This document shows positions 47,551 to 58,823 of a stretch of 64,000 nt of DNA, one piece after another. The notes under the pieces were generated by a model. That model made no database searches. It had not been told where the DNA came from and saw only the letters and a program-made list of their open reading frames with translations. The translations under genes and the position numbers were made by a program. This DNA comes from Nissolia schottii (Eukaryota > Streptophyta > Magnoliopsida > Fabales > Fabaceae), in NCBI GenBank assembly GCA_003254905.1, contig QANU01005318.1, forward strand, positions 442,648 through 506,647. The letters are read 5' to 3'. Position 1 is the first letter of the stretch; each line of letters starts with the position of its first letter.

Positions 47551-50500
47551 GACTCATGAGTTACTCATTACCATTCTGCAATGCCCCTTTGGAGAACAAT
47601 ATTTGCGCTTGTTTTAATAATTAATTAAATAACAGCACAAATAGATAATGAATTTGCAATTTTAAAATAATTTTTCATAGAATGTCACGCAGTGATATAT
47701 ATTGGCTTCGTTAATGCTGAACCATGGTCGCTCCTTCTTGCAGTTGGATTTGAAAGGAAGCAAATCATCCATCGTCAAGGACTTCTCTAATTTCAGAGCT
47801 CAAATCCGACATTTTTATTTAAGAGGTGGGGACATCTATCACGTTGAGTGATTTTTTCGACCTATGTTGGTGTTTTTTTAAAAAATAAATAAAAATAATT
47901 ATTCCCATAATAGATTGTTTTTAAAGTTGATTTTAAAATAAACTATTTCTTATATAAAAGAGTCGATTTTTATGCAGATTTTCATTTTTTTTATATTAGA
48001 ATTCAATTTAAATTGACTTTTAATTTTTTTAAAAATAGAATTCGATTTAAATTGCCTTCTGCACAATATTTATATATAAGAGCTAGTTTAAACGGATTCT
48101 CTCACAATTCAAACTCTTTCTCTCTTTAAAACGAGTCTCTCTCTCTAGAAATTTTGTTAGGAAAATTTTTGGTTCTAAGTGCAATGAAAGATAAAAATTT
48201 GTTACGACTGAACAACATCAACTACATCCAACCTCAACTTAACATCTGGGTACGTAAATATTTTTACCACAACATTTTTGTGCTTCTATTCCTGCTAGTG
48301 TTGTAGAAATTATGAAAACTTAGAATAGTGCAAGTGAAGTGTTTGATGAAATGTCTCCAATGTTAGATTTATAGAATTTTTGTAGATTGAAAAGGTATAG
48401 ACAAAATGTTTGGTAAATTGATAAGAAAAATGTTAAGTTAGTGTAGGTAAAAAATATATTGTGTTAGCATGTGAAAAATGTATAGTGACATGCACAAAAA
48501 ATGTTACAATTCTAGTGTGCAATCAAATAATAATTTATAAAATTAAGCAAACTCAAAAAACGTAATAAAGGGAGTTAACCTAAGTCCATCAAGGAAGTAC
48601 AAGTGATTTAATTCTATTTTATTTAAATAAAATAATTGGGGGGGTGGGGTTAAATGGTTATCACAAAGAAAATAAAATAAAATACACGAAATACAAGCAA
48701 TACCATGCATATGGTTCTTCTTAAATCAAGGATCAATTATCATTGGTTCCACAAAATAATATTCATAAAAGGAGTTGTTGATTATTAGTTAGAGATCTCC
48801 AACTAAGGCCCAATTCACCTAAGAGATCACAATCACTTTCTTCTAAGCATTAACTAGTATAAGAATTAACAACCAAGATCTTGGTATCAAATACGTATAC
48901 TAATTTTATACGTACAACTTAATCAAATTTGATTAATTCCCTAAATTCATTTACCAATTTAGACAATCCTAATGAATCAATTCGAATTACCAATCCTAAA
49001 AAATATTAATTCAATAAATCCTACCATCGTCAAGATTCATTAATTTAGAATTAACTCTAACCAATAACATGAAATTGTTATGTTATCAATCAGAGAAGAA
49101 TGAGGGAGAATTATGAATTATCATTAAGCACAAGAACCTCAAATAAATCCTGATCCTAGAATTATCACATGCAAGGTATTAGGAAATTACTCCTTCATGG
49201 ATGGAGGATTCAAACACATAAAATAAAGAGAAGAAGAGAGTAGAAAATAATGGAGAATTAAAATAACAAAACTTAAATAAAATAGCGAAAGGACTTCACG
49301 AATAATTAGGAGTTTGCATTGTCAATGTGAGTGCTCCAACAATCATTGAAGAACTAATAATTAAGCATTGCTAACATAAACCTAAAGTGTATAAAATAAA
49401 AGGAAAAAAATGCATAAAATAAAAGTGGAGGTTGAGTATTGAGAGAGGATGCCGTTGTGAACTGTGATTGTGAGAAGATATCTATTTATAAAGGATAGGC
49501 CTAATGTGAGTGAAAATCTCACACTTTTGACACAATAATTGGTAAAATGGTGATAACTTTGACTATAGATGTCGAATTGAGGTGATTTAAGTCTTTAATT
49601 AAAGATAAGAAATAGATCTAAAATTTTGTAGTTGAAGCCAAATCGAAATTCAACCTCCATCATAGTTAAAAATTCGTGACAAAGTCAGTGTTAAAATTTT
49701 TTTTCAACAAATCTTTGATCAAATCTTTTTTAATTTGAATTCAAATTTGTATTTTATGATCTAAATCTTCTCTTCAAATTTCTTCTTCAAATTTTGTATT
49801 TTATATCATGTAATGAGTACATTAAAAAAAATTATTTTTTAATAATTTTTTTATTTTAATATTCATAAGGTGTCTCTCTCTATACCCATATTTTACTTAA
49901 AAGTTTGCAAATATCAGTGCATGTCCCTAAATATAAAGTATAAAATATTTTAATAACAAACCATTAAAGAAGGTCATGTTCATTAAAAGAGAATAATGTA
50001 ATTTACCCAATAAAAGAAATATAATTTCAATGAATCTAAGAAAATTAAGGTAGGTGTAAGTTACCCTCAAATCAATCCGTAAGAAACTATCGTAGACAAT
50101 TTGTATTTGAAACTTAAAAGGGTTGCGTGCTCTCTTTTGCTTACTCCACTGAACGTAATGATGAAAAAACATAAGTGATGGACGGTGTGGAAAAGGGCGA
50201 GTGATATGCGAATCATGATTGTATGTCAAACTTTCAATTAGTGGGAACTCCATGACCTCTTTGAAGACACACACAGCTTGCCCAAGGAAGAGTTGTGTCG
50301 CTTCCTTTGGGATCATGCTAATGGAGCTCTCACAACATGGACTTGTATAGAATCAACCCCACAAAGTTGGCATTTATGTATTTAATTTAAAAAATGACAA
50401 CATTAAAACTCAATTGCAAAAGTTAAATAACAAGAAATAAAAAGGAAAATTTGTCATTTTGGTACCGAGCCACTTAGATATCTAGTTTATCCCACGCATA

Positions 50501-50565
50501 CGCAACTTCCAATTCAGTATGGCGAATTATGTTATTGAATCATGTTGCTTGGCGTTTCTCTCTAG
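47551..50565. other. Intergenic, AT-rich, probably repeat-derived; no gene seen
   Basis: Contains the PPR promoter (from 47551). At about 47900-48140 short variants of GTCGATTTT and AATTTAAATTG recur, as in sub-terminal regions of some DNA transposons. At 48600-49560 the minus strand looks LTR-like: TATAAATA at 49483-49490 (complement) is followed by a leader-like TCACAATCACAGTTCACAAC. No partner LTR or coding region was found. The ORF at 49927-50316 (minus) has no recognisable domain. Confidence 0.35.
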
Positions 50566-50573
50566 TATAAATT
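50566..50573 (+). promoter_or_regulatory. TATA box of the phylloplanin-like gene
   Basis: TATAAATT about 64 bp before the first ATG. This spacing fits a transcription start near 50597 and a 30-base leader. Confidence 0.6.
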
Positions 50574-50629
50574 GTCTAGCTACACAGCTAACTAGTTGCA
50601 AGCAACTCATAACTACTTGGTATTAACCT

Positions 50630-52364
50630 ATGTATCTGAGAGCCATGGCCTTGAAACATGTTATGTTGTGTGTCCTAATTGCTTCATTGGCAATTCCCCA
50701 ATCCAAAGCTCAGCTTGGGATTCTAAATGACCTTTTGGGTTCGGTTAATGTTCAAGGAACCGTATTGTGCATCATGGGTGTCAATGGAGGTGCTACTGCT
50801 GCCCCAGCTTTTTCAAGTAAGGCCAAAATCCATTATTACCATTCGTTTTACAAATCATGAGTGTTATTTGTACATCAACCTATTATAAATATCAAATTTT
50901 ATTTCCCACCCACATTATAGGGTTACACCCACATCATGTGTGTAAATGTGAGCCCCATGATGTATATATGTGTGTGTGTGGGAGGGAGGATTTACTGTTT
51001 ATACCAAAGTTAGTGTACAAGTGACATTGTTATTTGCAAACTAAGTTCCAACTTCTAATAAACTATTTTTCCCCTCCTAAATTTATGGTTTGTGAAAGGG
51101 AAAAATGTTACGTGAAATGTGAAAACTAGTTAATACTTTAGTGACTTTCAAAATTAAATACAACACAAAAATTTTGATAGAGTTCAATAGATTTATAGCA
51201 AATTGTAAAAAAAATTTCACTAAGATAGATCAATTACATATATCCAAATGCCTTATTGTATTATACTTCCTCCCTTTTAAAATAGGTATTTATTTGATTA
51301 TTTTAAAACATTTCAATGTGTTTGAATATACTTATATATGATACATTGAATTAAAGATGCATCAAAATAATTAGACAAATACTTATTTTTAAAAGGGATA
51401 GAGTATTATAAACTATATGTCTAGACTATGTTTCGTTACTCGGGTCTAGGATTTCAATATGTTACCTATAAAAAGGTTCTAACTAAATATCTAAGATATG
51501 TGAATGAAACGTACACGTGCGAAAGAAATTAATATTTAAAGACTAATTTGAAAACATACCAAAATGTAAGTATATGTTTAGAGGAGTGGTATTTGGATTT
51601 ATTTGGTATGAGATACCGTGTCAACTACTCTCTATCTATTAGAGAGTAAAATTTAAGAGAATTCATACCATATTAAATAAATAAATGAGTACTCATATAT
51701 TATTTTTTGAAACTTATACTTTCAGTGTCTCAATAGATGTTTATTTGAAGGGAATTATTCTCGTACTCCACTAAAAGATGAGGTGTCTGTACATATTAAG
51801 ATTTAATAGTTTTTTTATTAATTTAAAATTACAACAGTGATACTAAGATTTGAATCTTATACCTTATGCATATTACTCAAACCCTTTATACAGTGACTTT
51901 AAGATCTAATAGTTGATACAAATCTTATATGTTATTTATTTTAAAATAAAAATGATATATATAAAAATAAAAAATAGTGAATTCATCATTAAATCTAAAC
52001 CACTTATTGATAAAGGATATTGATACATCATTGGGTGATAGTTTGGTCTCACCAATGATATTGCTAACACAATATTTCAGATGCTCAAGTGCAACTACTA
52101 TGTGGGGGAAAGGTTCTTTCTAGTGCAACAACCGATGGTGCTGGAAAGTTCTCAATCATGATGGATTCATTGCTTTTTGATTTGTCTTCACTGCTCAATG
52201 GTTGCAACCTTGCGGTTACTACACCACTCTCCAATTGCAACCGAAAGCTTCCTTCTGTTGGGGGCCTCATTTCGACTCTTCAGTTTCTTGGGATCAGTGG
52301 TGGTGGAACACGCACTGTTGCCAACATTGTTCCATCAGGGTTTCAGTTCGTGCCCTCAACTTGA
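50630..52364 (+). CDS. Phylloplanin-like secreted protein (Pollen Ole e 1/extensin-like family), 2 exons, 156 aa
   Basis: Exon 1 50630-50816, exon 2 52081-52364, GT-AG intron of 1264 bp in phase 1. A hydrophobic signal peptide (ALKHVMLCVLIASLAIPQSKAQ) with a likely cut after SKA precedes a mature chain of about 128 aa. The chain contains GTVLC, the Ole e 1-like VQLLCGGKVLSSATTDGAGKFS, and cysteines at CNLAVTTPLSNCNRKLPS. This is the layout of tobacco phylloplanin, a leaf-surface protein that inhibits oomycete spores, and of its legume homologues. Antimicrobial activity here is inferred only from family. A second in-frame ATG at 50645 begins MALKH, closer to the usual family start, so the protein may be 151 aa. 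The intron holds a Stowaway MITE. Confidence 0.88.
51266..51403. mobile_element. Stowaway MITE in the phylloplanin-like intron
   Basis: 138 bp. The left end CTTCCTCCCTTTTAAAATAG is the inverse of the right end ATTTTTAAAAGGGATAGAG. Both ends are flanked by TA (51264-51265 and 51404-51405), the Tc1/mariner-type target duplication. The CTCCCTCC-like terminus is the Stowaway signature. Confidence 0.85.
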
Positions 52365-52571
52365 TATTAAAGCATTAGAGGGAGGATAAAACCATGACAA
52401 TGTTATAATTAATTAAATAAAGTCATCAAGAACTAGCGTGTGTAATCTATATATTCCTTGTTACTGCGTGTATGTGTGTATGCTTTTCTCTCAAGTACGT
52501 ACTTGAAATTTTTATACAAATGAAGAGTGAAGAATCTTATCTCCGAAATGATCATAATACATTTAGAGTTC

Positions 52572-52786
52572 TGCTACACGTACACCAAAAATCATACATC
52601 ATATATACACCTTGTACTTATATACATAAAGTTTATGTTTTAACTCATATAATGTTTGTGCACTTAATTAAATATAGTTTAGAGTATCATTTACAAGTTT
52701 GTAATGTTTGTGCACTCGTGAGAATAAAGTTTGTGCATTATTAATGGTGTATGTATGAGTGTATGAAATTGGGTGTACATGTAGCA
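52572..52786. mobile_element. Small TIR element, family A copy 3 (best preserved), 3' of the phylloplanin-like gene
   Basis: 215 bp. The left end TGCTACACGTACACC is the inverse of the right end GGGTGTACATGTAGCA with one or two mismatches. The inside repeats ATAAAGTTTATG, TAATGTTTGTGCAC and GTGAGAATAAAGTTTGTGC, collinear with 10933-11137. It lies about 210 bp past the stop codon and may fall in the 3' UTR. Non-coding. Confidence 0.75.
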
Positions 52787-54196
52787 TTTTTGTTACATTC
52801 ATGACCATACATGTGTCTCTCTCTCGTGACAGGATGACTCTAGTGAGAGGAATTGTTATATATAAGAGTAGAAAGAATAAATATTTGTCGTTAGATCTTT
52901 TATGGTCAAGATTAGAACATAAAAGTCATGTGACTTTTTAAGTGATCATATAATATCTTCACAACTTCTAATTTTGATCATTCATAAAAGATTTAACTAC
53001 CAAAATTCACTCATCTCACTCTTATATATAACAACTCATCTCAATATATATAAATATACCATATATGTGTCCCTCTAATTTGTATATATATAGTCTCTAA
53101 TTTTTTAGAGTCCTTAAAGGGTTCCTAATTTTATATAGTCACTAATTTATTTGTGGTGTTATTTAATTAATTAGGGGTATTTTGAGTTTTTATTTTTTAT
53201 TTTTTAAGGTATCCATCAACCCACTAGCAATGACTAATCCTTTAATTCACAGAGGGGTAGGTCTCTTAAACAATTTGATTGAGAATTATGATAATTATGA
53301 TATTATCTTAAGAAAATGAGGAGTATCTAGCATGTATTATATTTTATTTTTATGATATACAAAAAAATTATTTAATTCTAGGATAGCCCATAAATTTTAG
53401 TCACTTTTAGAAATGTATTTTACTCCACTTTTAATTTCAGAGGTGACGATATGTGATCCACGTGATGCTCTAAATTTTTTTTTCATCTAGTTCTAGTTCG
53501 CGCAAGTAAAATCGGATTATTTTTCAAATACATTTGATCACATTTATAAATCACGACTGAATGATCGTTACCGTAAATCATGGGTGATTCGATAAATATA
53601 TATTCTATCAATTTTTGCCGTTTGATAGAAATATTGTAGAATTAGCCTACCACAATTTTTTTTAATTTTTTTTTTTTGGCTTTAACAAACTTACGCCGTA
53701 AACATTTAAATAAATTTAAGGGACATTTGATACATTGCTTTTAAAATTAGATTATTTTTTTGAAGTATTATCACTTATTAAATTACTAGTAATATTATAT
53801 TATTATGTTTAGTATACACGAGTCATGTAACGGAGAATTTACATTATTTTATTTAATATATAAAAAATTTACAAGATAATATATATTATTATTATTACTT
53901 TTTTTTGCATTATTATTTTTATAATAATAAAAATTATTGTTGTTGTTCAGAATTACTTAAAAGACAATATTAATTACCTGTATAATTTAAATTATTAACA
54001 ATTATAAATAATTTAAAAATCAAATTCATGATAATTTAAATAGATTAGCCCATCTAAGTTTGGCATAAAGACATGTAGGATCTCACAAATTATAATTTTT
54101 TTAAAAAAGAAAAGAGATAAAGATATGTAGGTGTTACCACCCAAATCGCTAATAGGTTACTTACACCGCCTATCTCCTCATCTAAATAGGAGGCAC
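52787..54196. other. Intergenic AT-rich DNA and LEA promoter; no gene seen
   Basis: Long A/T runs with no coding signal. The last 200 bases are the LEA_3 gene promoter. Confidence 0.5.
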
Positions 54197-54204
54197 TATA
54201 AAAG
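54197..54204 (+). promoter_or_regulatory. TATA box of the LEA_3 gene
   Basis: TATAAAAG, followed at 54213-54221 by a telo-box-like AAACCCTAA and a likely start near 54230. The leader to the ATG at 54409 would be about 180 bases. Confidence 0.7.
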
Positions 54205-54408
54205 GCAAACACAAACCCTAACCCATTTCAGTCACAGTGTTTGTTGATGCGCCTCCCACACAGAAACAGAGTAAGAGAGTGAGAAGAGGGATAGGAGCTG
54301 CTGCGGAAGCGTTCTCTTCTCCATCCTCGACAAGAAACTAAATACTAAGAAAAGAATAGCTTTCGCAGCAGCAATCCAACAACAACATCAAATCCACACT
54401 CACATCAC

Positions 54409-55089
54409 ATGGCTCACTCTCTCTCCCAAGCCAATCGTTTCCTCGCCCTTGTTTCTCGCGCCCTCTCTTTTCCTCTTCGCCGGTCAGTCCCCTCTCTAAT
54501 ATTCATCAATATGTTATGCTCAATTGCCACCTCGCATTCTGTTTTCAATCATATACTATTATATATAAAATCTGCAATGTACTGCACGTTCGTATAGTTT
54601 TTATATTATTTTTTTGATGCTATGTAGTTTTTGTATTTTAAAATGTAGTTGATTGCGTCTGTATTATAACTTTGCAGTCAATAATAATAATAATTTAATT
54701 GGTATGATGTAATTTTCCATGAATCTGTGGTTTCAATCTGACATAATGTTTAGTTTTCCTAATTGAAAATTGGCTGTGGCGTTCTTGTGTGCGCGTACGT
54801 GGCGGTGTGGTGCTATTATTACAGAGGCTATGGTGTGGCGTCCGATGCTTGTTCGGTGAGAGGTGGGCTGGAAAGGGTTGTCGTGAACACAAGGGTTGTC
54901 GAAGAGACGAGGAACGGTTCAGAGGCCTCTGCCGCTGCTGATGCGTGGGCCCCAGACCCAGTAACGGGCTACTACAGGCCCATCAGCCACATGAACGAAA
55001 TTGACCCCGCGGAGCTCCGACGCATGCTCCTCAATCACAACAAAGCCCGATCATCATCATCATCCTCGCCATCTTCACCGTCCAATTAA
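54409..55089 (+). CDS. Late embryogenesis abundant protein, LEA_3 family (SAG21/LEA5-like), 2 exons, 112 aa
   Basis: Exon 1 54409-54482, exon 2 54825-55089, GT-AG intron in phase 2. The N-terminus (MAHSLSQANRFLALVSRALS) is basic and hydroxylated, like the mitochondrial targeting sequence of SAG21-type proteins. RGYGVASDACSVRGG is at the exon junction, and the family signature W-x-P-DPxTGYYRP occurs as AWAPDPVTGYYRPISH, followed by IDPAELRRMLL. The tail is a serine run. Family members are small, mostly disordered stress and senescence proteins; SAG21 is mitochondrial and linked to oxidative stress. The single intron after the first 24 codons matches LEA_3 genes. Length is at the upper end of the usual range. 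Confidence 0.92.
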
Positions 55090-56275
55090 AACATGTCCGC
55101 CCAACCATGCTGAAGCTGATTTTGTTTTTTTATCGACCCTATCATACATGAGTATTAGTCGTCATAGAAACGATCTTTTGAGTGCTATTTTTTTTAATGT
55201 GTTGTGAGCTTGTTATAATTTCTGTTTCTTATTACTGGCATGTTTTAGATTTTTTGTTTTGGTTCATAATCAATTTCGGATGGGGATTTGATTAATATTA
55301 AGCGCGTCTCACTTAAAAACTAGGCATGTAATGTATTTAGTGGGAGATACAAAGTTTATATGATTTGAGGTCCTTTGGCGTTATTGTAAGCTAAATTTCA
55401 ACTTCCAAATCATGGTAAGTAGAAATAAATGAAAGAAACGAAATTTAGCTAGCTTTTAGAACCTTCAACTCTGATATATGCAAAAAGCGACAAAGGAAAG
55501 TTTTTGCCCAAAACATTGGTTGGGATTATTGGAAAGCTAAATCAAAAATGTTAATTGATTGGTTCGACGAGTTCTTTTTGCTCATTGAAAAAGACAACAG
55601 TAGTAGTCAGCAAAACGTGTGGAACACAACTACTTAAAAATCATTTTGTGCTCGGTAAATCTAAGAGTACCATGTTCCATTAGCAATTATGCATCAAACT
55701 GTGAGGTGTGAGCAAAGATCAAATCAAGAAATTACCAAATTCACCCCTCCAACTTGCATATTGGAATTTGGTAACGGTCATTCTGAGAGTCCAATCATCA
55801 AATCTGTGTCTTGGAATGTCAACCTAGACCAAGAACTTGGAACCTACCCAAGCAATCGTGCGTGTTTTATATGTAGTACATGGCCATCACTCACAAGCCA
55901 AGCACATGAATGACGAAACCGAGGTAGTAGTGGGGACTGGGGAACCCACACCATGCAATGTGGCATGAACCGTATCGCGTTTTGTAATTTAACTTCGCAT
56001 GTCATGAATTTCGTAATGCAGATGACACTTTGTTTCTTCTGTGCAAAGGAGCAAATTTTAGTGCTTGTTGGATACACGTGTTTTTTCACCGAACAATGCA
56101 CAGCTGTGCTATCCAAGGCCAGTTTTGCTTTTTTCAATAAAAATATAAATTTTGCTACTTAAAAAAATCAAAAATAGAAATTATTAGCGTATTCATTGTA
56201 TTAAAATGTAAAAATTTTCTCTATCTTTTTAGTAATTTTTAATAAGAACTTTTCCTTTCTATTAAGTATTTCGCT
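55090..56275. other. LEA 3' UTR and intergenic DNA; no gene seen
   Basis: Short ORFs on both strands (for example 55689-55913 and 55844-56137) show no domain or splice structure. No repeat was assigned. Confidence 0.45.
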
Positions 56276-56548
56276 AGGGCTGTCTAACGGGTTAACGCGA
56301 CCCATTTAGGCCAAGTCCGTCTAACCCAGGGGTTAAACATGTTTTTTTTTTTATTCATGGATGGGGTTTTATACATTTGGTTTATCCATTTAATGCGGGT
56401 TAGTCTGCGGGTTATGTATATTCTAATACTAAACGAACGAATTTGGCATGCGAGTTAAACGGGCTTTTTATTATCCTCGAGCCGAATTTTATACGTTTGG
56501 TCCATCCATTTAATCGGGTAAATGGGTTTGGCTCATTTTGATAGCCCT
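56276..56548. mobile_element. hAT-like MITE with near-intact target duplication
   Basis: 273 bp. It starts AGGGCTGTC and ends GATAGCCCT (terminal inverted repeat). The left flank GTATTTCGCT (56266-56275) and right flank GTATCCCGCT (56549-56558) match at 8 of 10 positions, a diverged duplication of about the 8-bp size made by hAT transposases. The inside has GGGTTA/AACGGG words and a diverged internal direct repeat (ATACATTTGGTTTATCCATTTAAT and ATACGTTTGGTCC/ATCCATTTAAT). Non-coding. Confidence 0.75.
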
Positions 56549-58452
56549 GTATCCCGCTAACAAAACCCTAAAAAATAAAGATACTTCGGTCTAACATATG
56601 TTTAACTCTTTCCACGGGTAAAACAATCGGGCCTTAATAATAAATTCTAAGCTAACTTTATTTTTTGGTGTCTAAGAAACACAGACACTAACACAGACAC
56701 GACACAACATGCGATATGACAACACACCAATTTTAATATTTTATTGGATACGACACGACATATATAGTTACAAAATTAAATATTTATAAGAAATTCCTAA
56801 TATTTTTATTGATTGATATCAAACTACTAATTTTTAATATTTTTCAAACCCCTTTAAACATATATAGAACATTCAAGATATCATGTGCTAATATTTGCTA
56901 ATTTTCTAAGAGTCCATATTATTATAAATTGTTTAGTATTTAAAATATTTTTATTCAGACACTGCTTAAAAAACTTTCAAATATAGCCCAAACACTTTTG
57001 AACACGACTAATCATAAATTTTTTGTGAATATTTTTGGACACGTACGACATGTTTGTCAAATTAGTGTCTTCGTGTGTTGGTGTCTACAATGTATTAAAC
57101 ATGAAGACACGACAGTCTGACGAAGAGTTCACGTTTCCTAATTTGGTGCTTAAAGTCAAAGTTGATTGCTTCATAATTAACTTTTCATTCTAAGATTTGT
57201 AGTTTTTGTACATAAATTCAAAATGATGCTCCTTCCAATTATTTTTAAATGTCACTTTTAATTTTAGATATATGTTTGACTTAATGTAATTCATATGTTT
57301 GTATGTAAATTATATTTGTGAACATAATTATAATTGTCAAAAATAGTTGACAGTACACTTAATAAGAAATGAGCTTTATTAAAGATAATTGACACACTAA
57401 ATAAGAAACGAATTTATATCTAAAAAAATGTGGTTTAATTTTTATTATCGATGTGATTATTATATTTTAGTGAATTATAGGTATAAATAACCCTATAAAT
57501 ATTTAAAGAAGTTAATGGAATGAACCTTGTAAAACTCACTTAAACGTTGTGAATCAAGGTATCTTGACTTTTACAGTGACGGAGTATTTATTATGAGATA
57601 GAGAGAGGAGTGGCTCTTCCAAGTACAGTTGTGCAAATGGATTACTCAGAGAAAATGCCTAAAATATATATACAAAGTGCAAGTGGGACAGCCAAGCCAA
57701 GTACTTGCAAACAAGAAGAGCCTGCAATAAATGCTACAATATGCAATTACAAGATCTTGTTGGTGAATGCGATATATATAGGGGACCACTTTAACCATTG
57801 CTGCGCTTCAGAATATTGATATCAGAAGGTTTATTCTTCTTCTTTGCGAGAAGAAAAGGGAGGCGTGAAGTACTCTTGATGATGAGAGAGATATAATTAA
57901 AGAGACTGGGATGAGGGAATGGTGAAAGGCTGTTATTCAGTGAGAGGAAGGGTTATTCAATTAAGAGAAATGTTTTTATCTCATCGTCCTAATCAATTCT
58001 TTTAATTATCTTCTTAATTACAAATTAAAAAATCATTATTTTTTTTAAATATTTTATGCTATATATGTTAGGATCACACACAAGAAAATAAAAATATTTT
58101 ATCTTAAAAAGATGTATTACTTAAAATTAAAAGATTATCCACCTTAAATTTGCAAAACAACTTTCTTTCTTTCTTCTCCGCAGCAAGACCTTGGTCATAA
58201 ATCATGAAGATTCCTTGCCTGGGTCTCTCTGCATTGCAATTTGCAACTAAAACACATTTTTTTTCTTTAAAAAAAAATTAGAATCAGTTCATCAATTATA
58301 GTTGAAGAGTCAATAGTACAATTGGAGTACATAATTAGTTAATTTAAAAGTTAATTTTTTGTTGTACTACTAATTAACTATACTAAGTCTCTTGGTAAAA
58401 TTTCTCTCATTTCTCTTCCCATTTGTTCTTGGATCTTTTAACCACTGGTATT
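56549..58452. other. Intergenic AT-rich DNA up to the Copia element; possible degraded Stowaway
   Basis: CTCCTTCCAATTATTTTTAA near 57230 and GTGACGGAGTA near 57577 look like opposite ends of a diverged Stowaway-type element, but the inside is longer than usual and unverified. No gene. The base pairs just left of 58453 (GTATT) would be one copy of the Copia target duplication. Confidence 0.35.
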
Positions 58453-58814
58453 TGTGAAAGTTCAAAATCATGGCTGAGAAAATGCCAGAAAATGAAAGAA
58501 AAGTGAGAGAAAATGAGAGTGAATTCAGATGGCTCAATGCACAATGGTGTAGAATTGTTTTCTCTGATTCTCATTGAGAAGCAATACAACTTATATACAA
58601 GTGTATTTACAAATGAATTACAAAACGAAATTGTAATGAAATTTACAAGGAATTTCATTTGAATTAATTTACAACTAACTTAACAACAGCAGCACGTGCA
58701 GCAACTAACTAAGCTGCTAACAAACTTGCACTCAGCAACTAAGACTTTCAGAAGCTACTCCACGATGCCTTCTGGTGCTGCTGGCTGTTTATTGTTCTTT
58801 GACCCTAGTTCACA
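58453..58814 (-). repeat. 3' LTR of the Copia element (362 bp)
   Basis: On the minus strand it starts TGTGAACTAGGG and ends CTTTCACA, so it has the expected TG...CA ends. A TATATAAG (complement of 58590-58600) is the likely LTR promoter TATA box. The part 58453-58619 is identical to 63834-64000. Confidence 0.92.
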
Positions 58815-58823
58815 CCCCCCCTC
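58815..58823 (-). other. Polypurine tract of the Copia element
   Basis: GAGGGGGGG on the minus strand, directly beside the 3' LTR. It primes plus-strand DNA synthesis. The gag-pol stop codon TGA (58824-58822) overlaps its first two bases, so coding sequence runs right into the priming site. Confidence 0.85.

Noticed and set aside
55844-56162. Overlapping ORFs on both strands after the LEA gene
   Set aside because: Short, with no domain, splice partner or start context; chance frames.
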